In this document: in pieces, positions 22,578 to 33,900 of the stretch
Position numbering within the stretch: position 1 is the first letter of the stretch
Layout: each line of letters opens with the position of its first letter
Origin: Edaphochlamys debaryana
Lineage: Eukaryota; Chlorophyta; Chlorophyceae; Chlamydomonadales
DNA: 64,000 nucleotides
Direction of reading: 5' to 3'
Assembly (NCBI GenBank): GCA_016858145.1
Contig: JAEHOE010000175.1
Coordinates: forward strand, 1 to 64,000
Notes under the pieces: generated by a model
Told to the model about the DNA's origin: nothing
The model's database searches: none
What the model saw: the letters and a program-made list of their open reading frames with translations, nothing else
Program-made: the position numbers and the translations under genes

Positions 22578-24559
22578 GCTCAACGTGCTGGGCATCATCT
22601 ACCGCTACGACCAGGTGGGGGGGTTGGGAGGGAGAAGGGGGGGGGCCTGCTGGCGAAGCAAGTGGGAGCGCAAAGGGGAGCATGTGTGTGCCGGGCAGGG
22701 GAGACCGGTGGCGGCTTGCCGGCTGCGAGCTCGCTCTTGTGTGCATGCTGGAGGTGGAGGTGCGCCCCTCAACCCTGCCTGCCCCCCCCCCGCAGATCAA
22801 GAAGATGACCCCCGCCCAGAAGAAGAACGTGGTGCCGCGCGTCTGCATCATCGGCGGCAAGGTGGGGCCGCGGGCACCGGGTCCTTATGCGCTCCGCTCC
22901 ATTCCGCCCTCTCGCCGCACTCCTCCCTGGCTCCACGCCGCCTCCCAACCACCACCCAACTAACCACCGACCAACCTCCCAACCGCAGGCCGCGCCCGGC
23001 TACGAGATGGCCAAGCGCATCATCAAGCTCATCTGCGCCGTGGCCGACAAGATCAACGGCGACCCCGACGTGGGCGACCTGCTCAAGCTGGTCTTCGTGC
23101 CCGACTACAACGTCTCCACCGCCGAGGTGCTCATCCCCGCCTCGGAGCTGTCGCAGCACATCTCCACCGCGGGTGAGGGCCGAATGGGGGGTTTGCGAAG
23201 GGGGGGAGGGTATTGCGACGGGATGGGTGTTGGGGCCTGGGGAAGGTGGGGGGAAGGAGGGTGGCGTGGTGCGTCGCTGGGCAGGAGGCTGGCAAGCGCT
23301 ACGAGGGTCCCGACCGAAGCCTTCCGTCGCCCATCCCCCATCCCCCCCTGCAGGCACGGAGGCCTCGGGCACGTCCAACATGAAGTTCCAGATGAACGGC
23401 TCGCTCATCATCGGCACCCTGGACGGAGCCAACGTGGAGATCGCGCAGGTGGGGGGGCCGAGAGCCGCGGCGGAAACGCGCACAACGCCCGGACCTCGAC
23501 ACACCTGGAGGCAGCAGCCGCCGATTGCGCACCGCCTAGTCCTCTTGTGTGTCGTTACCACGCACACCCTCACAACCCCCCGCCTCCCTTGACCCCCGCA
23601 GGAGGTGGGCGACGACAACATCTTCATCTTCGGCGCCAAGGCGCACGAGGTGCAGGGCCTGCGGGCCGCCCGCGCGGCGCTGCGCGTGGACGAGCGGTTC
23701 AACCACGTGGTGGGCATGATCCGCAGGTGAGGCTGGTTGGAGGGGGAGGGGGGCGTCGGCCGCCGACTGGGGACCGGACCGGGCCGGGCCCGGGTCTCAG
23801 CGCTTGCCCCTCGCCGCACCCCACGTGCCAACACCCTGCCCCACACTCCTTCAACGCCTCCCCCCAGCGGCTACTTCGGCTGGGAGGACTACTTCGGCCC
23901 CATCATGGACGCCGTGACGAGCGGGGGGGACTACTACCTGGTGGCCAACGACTTCCCCGCCTACCTGGACACGCAGGTGGGGGGGAGGGGTGTTGGGAGG
24001 GACCCGGAGGGAGGGACCCGAAGGGGCTGGGAGCAGGGGGGGAACTGGGTGTGGGGGAGGGGGCGCTGCGCGCCGTGGAGAGCGGGGCAGAGAGCATTGG
24101 GGGCGGGGGCGTCGAGGGCGCGAGTGGCGGGGGGTGCCGGGGCGCTACCCTCTCCGGCCCCTCTTGAGCCCTTCCCCCGCCCTCCCGCTACCCCCCTTCA
24201 TCACCCCCCCCCCTCAGGCCAAGGTGGACGAGACGTACCGGGACGTGGCCAAGTGGACGCGCATGTCCATCATGAACACGGCCGGCAGCGGCATGTTCTC
24301 CACGGACCGCACCATCGACCAATACGCCAAGGTGAGGCTGGGAGGGGCCGTGGGGACTGGGAGGGGCCGTGGGGACTGGGAGGGAGGGGGCGGATGGCGC
24401 GCGGAGCGCTGGTGCGAGCAATGATGGGGGCACGAGCGTTGAGTGCAGGTGGCTGACGGGTTGCCCTGACCACCCCTCCCGCGCCGCCCCCCGCAGGAGA
24501 TCTGGCACGCGGAGCCCTGCCCCGTGCCGCAGCCCGGCGCCAAGGCCAACGGCGTTTGA
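16632..24559 (+). CDS. Starch/glucan phosphorylase (GT35) with N-terminal ACT domain, plastid type
   Basis: Twenty-two exons: 16632-16931, 17113-17362, 18174-18348, 18578-18700, 18905-19061, 19223-19390, 19595-19712, 19923-20059, 20268-20441, 20980-21108, 21383-21459, 21666-21808, 21989-22131, 22285-22351, 22508-22614, 22796-22861, 22989-23172, 23354-23448, 23602-23726, 23868-23976, 24218-24331, 24497-24559. The sum is 1007 residues with all phases closed. Residues 1 to about 60 are Ala/Ser/Arg-rich, like a chloroplast transit peptide. About 65-155 is an ACT domain ([36 protein letters not shown]). The remainder is a full phosphorylase: [67 protein letters not shown], and the pyridoxal-phosphate site [14 protein letters not shown]. 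It converts alpha-1,4-glucan and phosphate to glucose-1-phosphate reversibly. The roughly 80-residue insert of land-plant plastid L-type enzymes is absent ([15 protein letters not shown] is continuous). This fits the PHOA/PHOB pair of Chlamydomonas; I cannot say which. Confidence 0.95.
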
Positions 24560-26230
24560 GCGCCCGGGCCGCGGCGGAGCGGCGGCGGTGGCGGAGCGGC
24601 AGTGGGGTTGGCGGCGGCACGCTCCGCTTGGGCTGCCCGGCCGGGGCCGGGGCGGAGCCGGCGTGGAGAGCTGGGGCCGCGGGCGTCAGCACGGGGCTGC
24701 CAGTGAGGAGCGCGGGCTGGGCGGTGCGGTCGGCAGGGGCCGGGCCGCGTCGCTCGCCGCGCGGCGGCGCGAAGCGCTAGCGGCCCTGGAGGGAACCGCG
24801 AGCTGCCTTGACGCTGGAGGAGGGGGGGGGGGCAGCGGCGATGCTGCAGCCGCCCTGCCCCACGTTCAGGCGCGCTGCTGCGCGCTGCGGTGTTGCGGGC
24901 GTGGCCGGCAGCGGGCGCGGAGCGGAACAACCGACTGGGGCTGGGGCTGGATGGAGGGACCCGGTGTGCGGGCGGCCTCGTGTGACGTGGGTGGTGGTGG
25001 ATGAGTCGGCGTAGCTATGCTGTGGGCAGTGGGCTCTGTGCAAGGCCCGGTTCGTTCGTGCCTGACCCTTGCTGCGGTTGATGCGTTGCTATTGGCGGGT
25101 TGGCGCGGCGGGGTTGGGGCGAGGGCTAGGGGACAGGAGACCGAGCCGAGACCCGAGAACGCGCAGCGGCCGTGGCGGCGGAAGACGAAGAGGCACGGGA
25201 GAAGATTGCGCTGCAGGGCGAGGCATCCGAGGAGAACGCTGGAGAATGCTGGCATGAGCAGGGCTCTGGTATGGAGTCGCGAAGAGTGCGTCGACCGACA
25301 TGAGCACGTGGGGTGGTACGTGGGTGGGCCTGTATGGCAATCCCGCGCAGATTGCGTCTGGGGCGTCGTGAGTGGATGGTTTGGTTTGGGGAGGCAGGGC
25401 GCGCTGCCCTGCCCCGTATTCGGGGCTTCGGGTGCCGCCCTGAAGCCTGCGAGTCCCCTTATAGGCGCAACTGTGGGTGGGTGTCGGCTGGTTGGGTGGG
25501 CAGGCGAAGGGCCGGGCGCAAATTGCGTCCCGGCGGGGGCGTGCCGGCGCGTAGCAGTAGCAGGGCAGTAAGCGCCGTGGAGCAGAGCTCGGATTGATGA
25601 ACTGTGTCGGGCGGGTGTGCAGCGGAGAGCTGGCCACCTGCCCACGTAATAACGTCCCGAGTAGACACTTCCCTTTGCTCCCTTGCTGACTTCGCGCCAT
25701 GGAGTATGTGCCCAGCTCGGTTTCGGGCCAGGCTGTGAACAGCTGTGCAGGTGCTTTCGGCAGCAGAACGCGTGCATCAGCCGCTCCAGAAGTGATTCTT
25801 CAGCAGCACGCGGACCCCGAAGGTGCCCACAATGCCTGCACGAGACCGGGTGGGCACGCTTCACGGGTGGGCCAGCCCAGCTCGCTGCGCCCGTGAGCCA
25901 GGGCCAACCCCGCCCGTGAGCAGGGGGCGACCACCCGTGAGCGCGCCGCATCGCTCCTTCCCGGCTGTGCCCTCGCTGTTGAGTGCAGTGCAGCACATGT
26001 TTCCGAACTTGAACCCAGTAGCGATAGAGGCGCCGCCGCGTGCAGTCTGCCGCTCTCCAGCGCGTCGCCCAAGCCCCGCGCGAACTCGACCCGTGATGGG
26101 CGGCCAACTCTCCTTTGCAAGCGACGCTGCCTGATCCCCGCCGGACACAGAGCGATCAGAGCCGCCAGCTTGCCGATAGTGAGGCGGCGCGTGCATCGGC
26201 CTACACAGGCCCGGAAGACGAAGGGGCACC
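24560..26230. other. Phosphorylase 3' UTR and upstream region of the next gene
   Basis: The first few hundred bases are G/C-rich 3' UTR-like sequence after the phosphorylase stop. I found no TGTAA signal by eye. The rest has no convincing coding frame on either strand and presumably includes the promoter of the gene at 26231. Confidence 0.45.
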
Positions 26231-29200
26231 ATGCGCGGCGATCCAGCGCCCAAGCGCCCGCGCCTCGAGGGACCCATGCCAGGCCCCGGGCCCGGGCCTG
26301 GCCCCAGTCGTGTAGCTGTGGCTGCGGCTGCGGCTGTAGCTGTGGGCTCTGACCTGGATGACATTCCCGCCGTGACGGATCTCGCGGAGCCCATCACCAC
26401 AGGGTCCCTCACGTCCCTGGCCCAGCTCCTCCGTGACCCCACGCTGTGCATGGACACAGCGGGCAGCGGCCTCGACCTAGCGCCCCAGCCAGAGCCCGGG
26501 CCTCAGGGGGAGCTGCAACCGGCGGACCAGCTTGCGCATGCAGCCGAGGCCGAGGCCGAGGCCGAGGCTGGGGCTGGACAGGCAGCACCCGCCTTCCCGG
26601 GGCCGTCGAGGCATGGGGACGGAGCCCAGCAGGGGCAGGGGAACGCGGGAGCGGGCGCGGCTGGAGGCAGCGGCCAGGGTCAGGAGGGCACGCCGTCCTC
26701 CAGCAAGCCCCGTCCGCCGGCGCCCCCACCGCCGCCGCCCTTCCCGCAGCCTCCGCCGCAAGAGCTCCTCCAGCCGCGCCACCCGACGCCCTTCGCCGAC
26801 CCCTGGGCAGCTCCGTCCAGCTCGCCGGCTGGCGGGCCCATTTCCACGGCCCTGCCTGTGGACATGCTTGGGCCGGGCCCGCCGCGGTCTCCGCCGCACA
26901 GCCAGCACCCGCCGCCGCCGTCCCCGCGGCCGCCGCCCCTGCCCCGGATGCACTCCTTTCCGCCTCCGGCCCGCTCCAGGTTCCCCGACATGTGGCATGG
27001 CCAAACGCGCCTCCAGCTGCCGCACCCGCAGCCCCCGCAGCCCCCACAGCCCCCGCAGCCGGCTGGGCTACAGCCGGGGCACCCGGGTCAGCACCAGCCG
27101 TACGGGAGCCAGCAGTACGCCCTGCCTCAGCACGGCGGCGCGTACGACAGCCGCCACCACCCCGGCAATCAGCACGGGCCCCCGGCCGCAGCTGCGGGGC
27201 CGCAGATGCCGTACGGGCCCCTGCAAGGACCCCCGCCTCCGCCCTTCGCCGGCTACCCACACCAGCTGCAACGGTTCGGGTCGCAGCCGCTGGCCTACCA
27301 GCCGCCACCGCCGCAGTCGCCGCAGCCGCCGCCACCTGGCGATGCGCAGCCGCCCTTCGACAACACGCTACTGTCTCCGCCCATCCCGCCTCCGTACCTG
27401 CTGCCGCCACACGTGCACCAGGCGCAGGGCCCCTACCAGCAGCTCCAGGGATCTCCGCAGCCTCCCGGCGCGTGGCAGCAGCTCCACCCGCCCTACGCTC
27501 CGCCCAGCGGGCCCCTTGCGTTCCCAGTCGGCCCGCCAGCGCATGCTTCGCCGCAAGGGTGGCCGGCGGGGGCCCCGCCACCGATGCTGCAGCCCCCACT
27601 CCAGCCCCAGCCCCAGCAGATGTACGGCCCACCGGCGCACTACGGATCCCCGCCGCCCTCTCCGACCACGTGGAACCCCGCCGGGCAGGTGCCGTACCCC
27701 CACCCCCACCCCGACGGGCAGTCCGGCTCGGCCCCGCCGCTCGGGCACGGACCTGGCTCGCCGGTGGCAGGCCGGCAAGGGTCTGGCCCCCTCCCGCCAG
27801 CAGTGCTGCCGGCCCTGGCCCCGCCGCTTCCGCCGCGGCCCATGCCCGCACCGGCTCCCGCTCCCCACTCCCAACCTCTGCTGGTGACCGGGCCTCACCC
27901 AGCACGTCCCGTCCAGCCACCGCAACCCCTGCCCCAGCACCAGGCCCAGGCCCAGCCGCAGGCCCAGCCGCAGGCTCAGGCCCAGGCCCAGGCCCAGGCC
28001 CAGGCCCAGGCCCAGGCCCAAGCGCCCCAAGCGCCCGCAGCACCCACCGAGACGCCCGAGTCGCTGCGGGACTGGTGCGAGGAGGTGGTCTCGGACCTGG
28101 AGGCGGGGGGGCACCGGCAGCGCACCGCCCCCGAGAGGATTGGGACCAAGCTGCTGCAGCTGCTGCGCCACCCCCCGGCGCCCGGCAGCGGCGTCATGGC
28201 GGCGCGCTTCCCCGAGCCGCCCTCGGGGCCCCGTGGGCGCTTCTTCGTGTCCCAGGGGCAGCTGGCGGACTCCCGAATGAACTTCGGTGAGTCGAGCTGC
28301 GGGCAGGGGGACGGACATGAAGGGATTGCTGGAGCCGGGTGCGTCAGCAGCTTTGATAGGGCAGGCAGGCTGGAGGTTCTGGTCAGCCGAGCTACCGGGG
28401 GGGGAGGGGGCCGGCGAGAGACAAATTGGGCTCGGCGGTCTGTCCACGATCCCTCCCCTGTGATGATCCCTCGGCGTAGGCGGGCCTAAATCGGGGCCCG
28501 TGCCCAAGCCCCTGGCCGAGGAGGGCGCCTACTGCGCCAGCGTCTACGCCCGGCGCTGCAAGGTGGGGTCCGGCTCCAGCGCTCCTGACTTCTCCCGTGC
28601 TGGCGTTTCAGCCGCCTTGCATTCTTGTCCGCTGGCGTGCTCTGACCACCCTTGCTCACCCTCCTCTAGCTCTTCGGCGACTTGGAAGTCTATCCAGGTC
28701 CCCTCAACAGGTTGCACCCTTTCTACCCCCTGTGTCCCCCACAGGTGTGCGGGAAGACGTACACCTACAGCAAAGCCAAGCGCCGGGGGCCGACATGCCA
28801 GAGCGAGGAGCACCCGTTCTGGTGAGGAGGGTCGGTCTGAGGCAGGCGTGTGATGGGGGCAGCGCAACCGACATGAGTGCTCCCTCGGCGATCCAATCGC
28901 ACTGACCCCCCCCCAAATACTCTGCCGCTGCCCACACACCCCTACGCACTCCATCCGCAGCGTGGTGGCCGTCTTCAAGCTGGCTTTTGCCCAGCCGCAG
29001 CCGGGCTACACGCAGCGGAAGTTCCGGGACAAAGTCCGTAAGGACGTGACACTCCACACCGCCGATGGCGGCCCCATGGGCTGGTACATCACCGGCGACG
29101 CCGCCCCTGCCGCTGGCGGCGGCGCTGGCGGCGAGGCCGGCGGCAGGGGCAGCGGCGATGGAGCGGGCGCAGGAGGCGCGGGTGGCGGCGCGAGCAGCAG

Positions 29201-29585
29201 CACTGGCGGCGGTGGGGCGGCCAGGAGCCGTAGCGGAAGCGGCGGCGGCCGCGGCGGATGCAGCCCGTCGCCCGCGGATGGGGACACCACAGAGACGGAG
29301 TCTCTCAGTGGTGACGGCGGGGGCCCCGGTGGTGGCGGAGGCGCCGACGGGGCCGGCGATGGCGGTGGGAGCGACGCGTCCGCCCTGACGGGGAACGTCG
29401 TGCAGGCGCGTGCGGCTTTGGAGGAGGCGCTTCGCAGTGGGCCCCACGGGCGATCCAGGAGGCAGGCTGCGGGGCCGAGGCCCTTGGGTGGCACAGGTGC
29501 CGTTGTGCGTGGTGGGGTGGCGGGTGGGGCGGGTGGGGCAGCTGCGGGCGGGCCCACGCGGCGCCAGGCGAGGGCGGAGCGCTGA
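26231..29585 (+). CDS. Unrecognised Pro/Gln-rich protein with a conserved-looking Cys/His cluster
   Basis: Exons 26231-28286, 28480-28562, 28745-28821 and 28961-29585 join in phase, about 946 residues. The ATG is the first in frame and is followed by a basic KRPRLEG motif that could be a nuclear localisation signal. Residues about 20-600 are Pro/Gln/Gly-rich, including a Gln-Ala repeat. After this comes an ordered region starting SLRDWCEEVVSDLEAGG, then RGRFFVSQGQLADSRMNF, then a Cys cluster formed across three exons with spacing C-x7-C-x2-C-x15-C-x4-H-x2-C (parts: YCASVYARRCKVCGKTYTY, TCQSEEHPFC), then KFRDKVRKDVTLH and GPMGWYI. The C-terminus is Gly/Ala-rich. I recognise no named domain. 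A nuclear, possibly nucleic-acid-binding role is only inference from composition and the possible zinc site. Confidence 0.75.
27942..28020 (+). repeat. CAGGCC hexanucleotide repeat coding Gln-Ala
   Basis: A near-perfect tandem of the hexamer CAGGCC encodes alternating Gln and Ala inside exon 1 of the gene at 26231. Early units carry CCG or CTC variants; the last eight or so are uniform. Such tracts commonly change length. Confidence 0.85.
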
Positions 29586-30948
29586 GTCCGGGCGGAGGTA
29601 GCATAGCCCTGACGCACACTATGAGGGCTGAAGCACATCAAGGCCATGGTAGACGCGCGCGCTGATGTGAGTGGGTACCGTCATGACAGCCAGGGTGGCA
29701 CGAACACGAGAGCGAGTCAGGACGCTGGGGCTGGTCCCGCTGACGGACACTGGGAACACGAGGGGAGCGTGGTGGCGTTACGGAGGCCAGAGTGCACGCA
29801 TGAAGGGCCGGAATGCAGACTGGGGGCAAGCGTGGTGGGTGCCATATTCCGGGCGCAGTGTCAGAGGGCTTGGCTCCTCTCTCGTACACCAAGCGAACCG
29901 GGCTTTGCGCGCCCTTGTCTCAGGCTCTCGCCTTGCCTACTACAGCTCTATGCTTGGTGCCGCAACCTGGCCTGCGACTAGGTGCTATACCCTCACTACA
30001 TGGGTCGAGCAATCAACGCTTTCGAGCATGTCTGTCCCTGCAGCACCTCAGCTAACAAGGAGGACCCCGCGCAGCCGCCCAACTGACTGTGATGGGCGGC
30101 GCACTTGCGCAGCTGGACCCCACCCGCCCGTACCCACAAGAGCAGATGTCTGTATCTCTTTCAGCCGAGCTCTCTGATCACAAGCAAGACCCACCCCATA
30201 CATACCATGACATAGCGTATACCCAAAGCGCGAGGCAACACGCTACCTCCGCACACGCATGCACTGCACAAGCCTCTACCCAAGTGTTAAGCTCCAAGTA
30301 CACAACAACCTGCCTGCCCACAAGCTTGAGTCTATGCACAGATACAGACACGACAACTCATGTTGGCTCCTTTAGCTAGCCGCCCGGTGCTAAGAGGATG
30401 GACCTATGCATGACCAGAGGACGCTGAGGACGAGGAGAGGACGAAAGCCGCGATACCAACACAGAGCAAGAGCACCCACAACCCCCTCTCAAGGGCCTGA
30501 AACGTTCGCGGCACTAAGCCCCCTGTCGCACCCCAGGAGATCCTGGTCTCTTCTTGCAAGCGCAAATGCCTGCAAAGTCGCCCAAGCTGCCAAGCGGCCA
30601 ACCTGCGTACCACCAGCATGTTTCCTGTGCCTCGAGAACTCTCAGGCTCCTTGGCCTGCGCCTCTCGAGGGATGAGCCTGCCTTGCAGCTGCCCTCTCCG
30701 CCCGCTCCTCGCCGGATCTGGGTCATCGCCGTCACTACCCAGCCTTTGCACGTTGCTGCCGCCAAAGGGGCTCCATCTCGAGCCCCTTTCGCTCCACGCC
30801 CAATGGCGGGCCCTGCCCCAGACGAGCATTCCGTTTACTCCCTCGCGCTTGTGAAGGTTCGGTATGGAGCTGCGGCTGCAGCTGAGCAGCGGCACTCATT
30901 CCGCCGCTCGCTTCGCCTCCTCGCTCAACGGTCCCAGGCCCGAGTCCA
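29586..30948. other. Intergenic region between convergent genes
   Basis: This holds the 3' UTRs of the gene at 26231 (+) and the pherophorin gene (-). No open frame here shows a domain or splice support on either strand, and I see no RNA gene. Confidence 0.5.
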
Positions 30949-33900
30949 CTAGGCCCAAGTCCACACGGGCCCAGAGCCGCTCTCCACGACGCCTGGGATC
31001 TCGCAGATGAAGAGGTTCAGGCGCAGGCAGCCGCCGGGCGACGGCTCCCACACGCACGCGTCTGGGCTGGCGGTGGGGGAGGTGGTGGCGGGGCAATTGA
31101 GTGTAAAGCAGCCCAGCGCCGAGGAGGTGCTGGTGAGGCGGGAGAAGGTGACGCGCGTGCCATCAGACCAGGTGGACGCGTCCAGCGATCCGAATCCCAG
31201 CCAGATGCGGACCCGGTTGTCCTGGATCCGGTAGGCCGGGATCTGCATGGGAGACCATGGAGGGGAAGACGGGCGCGGGTGGGTGGGTCACTCTGTCGTT
31301 GTACAAGGCTGCTACGGGCTGTGGCAGAGACCACACCAAGGCAAATGCTGGGGCACTGAGATAGCTGTACACTTGCGCTGCAACTTGCAAGATATAGATC
31401 TTACCGGGGCCACGCCTGTGACCACGGGGGTCATGACTGTGTCGTACTCCGCCTCCGTGTTGAACGACACAGACAGGCCGCCCAGGCGCAGGCAGTACTG
31501 GTTGGCCGTACGGCTGAACACGGCGTTGATGCCGTACGCGTACGTCTTGTTGAACTCCGGCACTCCAAGGACGTATGACACCGCGTTGGCATCTGCGGGA
31601 TCGGTCAACGGTCCATTGAGGAACCTGCTGGAACCCTGCAACACTTTGGACCGCTCGTGCCCCTCGCGTCCTGCCATTCTCCACTCTTCGCCGCGGCCCC
31701 CTCTGCGCCAGTCATCGCCCCTGTGACAGCCCGCCGGGCTGAGTCCACCACACCCTTCCCTTAACCCCGCACCCAGACTCCCTGCTTACCTGTCTCGCAC
31801 ATGAAACCGTGGGGGCTGGTGTCGTTGCAGTTCAGCGCCACCAGGTAGCACCCCACGCCCGAGGCAGCGCAGCTGATGGCATAGCAGTTGCCCAGCTGCA
31901 AAGATGGGGTGAGGGGGGTCAGAGGCGAGGTGACGTCGCCACCGGGTCCAAACCACATCACACGCGCCTCCCGGATTGCGCTGGCTGGGGCGTTCCCCAC
32001 CCCGCTCCCGCCGTCCTGTCCATGGCCCCAAACCCGCACTCCTGCCCTCGCCCCGGCATTCAGGCTGTCCACGGCCTCTCCTTCCAGCCTAAACCACACC
32101 CGCGCCAGCTCCAGCCCTCAACCCATTCCCACCCATCCACCCACGCTCACCCATCCGCAACCGCACGCTCCCACTACCGCACCCACACGCCCACCCGTCC
32201 GCACGTCCACCAACCACACATCCACCACCGCCCCGTTTCCCCCCCGCTCTCACCACGCGCGGCTCGCTGTTTGGCGGCCAGTACTGCACCAGGTTGCCGT
32301 CCAGCCACAGGCCGTTGACGGTAGGGTCCACGCCCACCCACAGCAGCACACGGTCCTCGCCGCCCCTGCGCAGGTGGGAGGGAGGGGAGAGGTTACGTGC
32401 GGGCTGTGCAAGAGGACCCAGGCCCAGGCCCAGGCCCAGGTAAGGCCCAGGCCCCGGGCGCTGCATTCCCTCCTCCCTTCAGCGTGCCCGTGTGCCTCAC
32501 CAGCTGCGTGCAATTCCGCCCGGACCACTGCTCCACTCCGCCCTTCCCCGCCCGGCAGCCCACCTCCACGGACGCCCGCCCTTAGCCAGCCCCCGCTCCC
32601 CGCCGACGTTGGCTCGCCCTTGGCTAGCCCCCGATGTGTTCGGCACAAAACCGGGCGGCGACCGTGGGACCCCCCTCCCTTCCTGAGCTGCGTCCCGTTG
32701 ACCTCTCTGCCTACGTCTCAGCACGCTCCGCTAACCGGTCCAAACTCCTCTATCCCCCCCTCCCGCCACGGGCCGTTCCGGAGCGCTCCGTTCCCAAGCC
32801 AAGCAGGGCCAAGCCATCCACCCAGCCCGCCCCCTCACCTGAACAGGTAGGGCCCGACCAGGTTGGGCCCCGTCGCGGTCCACTCCGCCTCCGAGTTGAA
32901 CGAAACCAGCACGCCGCCCGAGCGGCCGCAGCGCCCCCGCGCAGCCACAAAGGACGCGAAGGGCGCATAGAAGGCCGTGTACACGGATCGTCCGAACGTA
33001 AATGTGAGTGCAGGCTCTGTGCGGATGACAGAGGATGGGTATTGTGAGCGATCAGGAGGCAGGTTGCCGTGGGGTTGTTAGACGTTGGGGAGGGAAGTTA
33101 AGGTCTGAGCGAGGCAGAAGGATGGGGTGCACGGCAGGGCGTGTTCGGTGCCAGGCGTGGGGCGCGGGACGGGGGGCAGGGCTTACGTTTGGCGTCGGCG
33201 GGTCCGACGGGCCGGGGCGGGGGCGGGGGGCGGGGCGCAGGCTTGGGGTTGGGCGGCGGCGGGCGGGGAGGGCGGGTGGGGGGCGGGGTGTTGGGGGGAG
33301 TCCGGGGAGGCCGCGGGGGGTAGGGCGAGGGCGCTGCCTTGCGTGGCACCGGGGGCTCCGGGGGCGACGGCGGGGGGTTGCTAGGGCGTGGAGGGGTCGT
33401 GGGCTCAGGGCTGGGGGGGAAGATTGGGCCGGGCGGGTAGTCCGGCCGCGCCGGGCGGGGGCTGGGGGGGCTGGGCGGCGGAGGGGATGGAGAGGTCCAC
33501 CACCTCGGGGGCTTGGGCGGGGCGGGCGGGGGCGGGGAGGGGCGGGGAGGGCGCGGGCTGGGCTTGGGGTTGGGCGGGGGCCGCGGGCTGGGCGGCGGGT
33601 GCGGCGGGCTGGGCGGCATGGGCGGCGGGCTGGGCGGCGGCGGAGGAGGAGAGGGCGGCAGCGGCGCCGGGCTGGGGGGCTTTGGCCAGAACGCCTCCAC
33701 GCCGTTCGGGACCGCCCCCGTCGGGCAGCACTCGTAGTTGTCGCGCTTATGGTCGTACAAAGAGATCTCAAACCACCCCAACCACCGCGTCGCGGGGTTG
33801 GAGAAGCGCCACAGCGTGTTGCACGGCGCCGTGAGCGTGAAGCACAGTACGGCACCGTCCGCGTTGTCCAGATTGTACGGCAGCTCCGTGACCTTCCCGA

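Noticed and set aside
26409..28043. 544-codon open frame on the minus strand
   Set aside because: It mirrors the Pro/Gln-rich plus-strand exon; composition is Ala/Gly/Arg repeats forced by the GC-rich repeat, with no domain.
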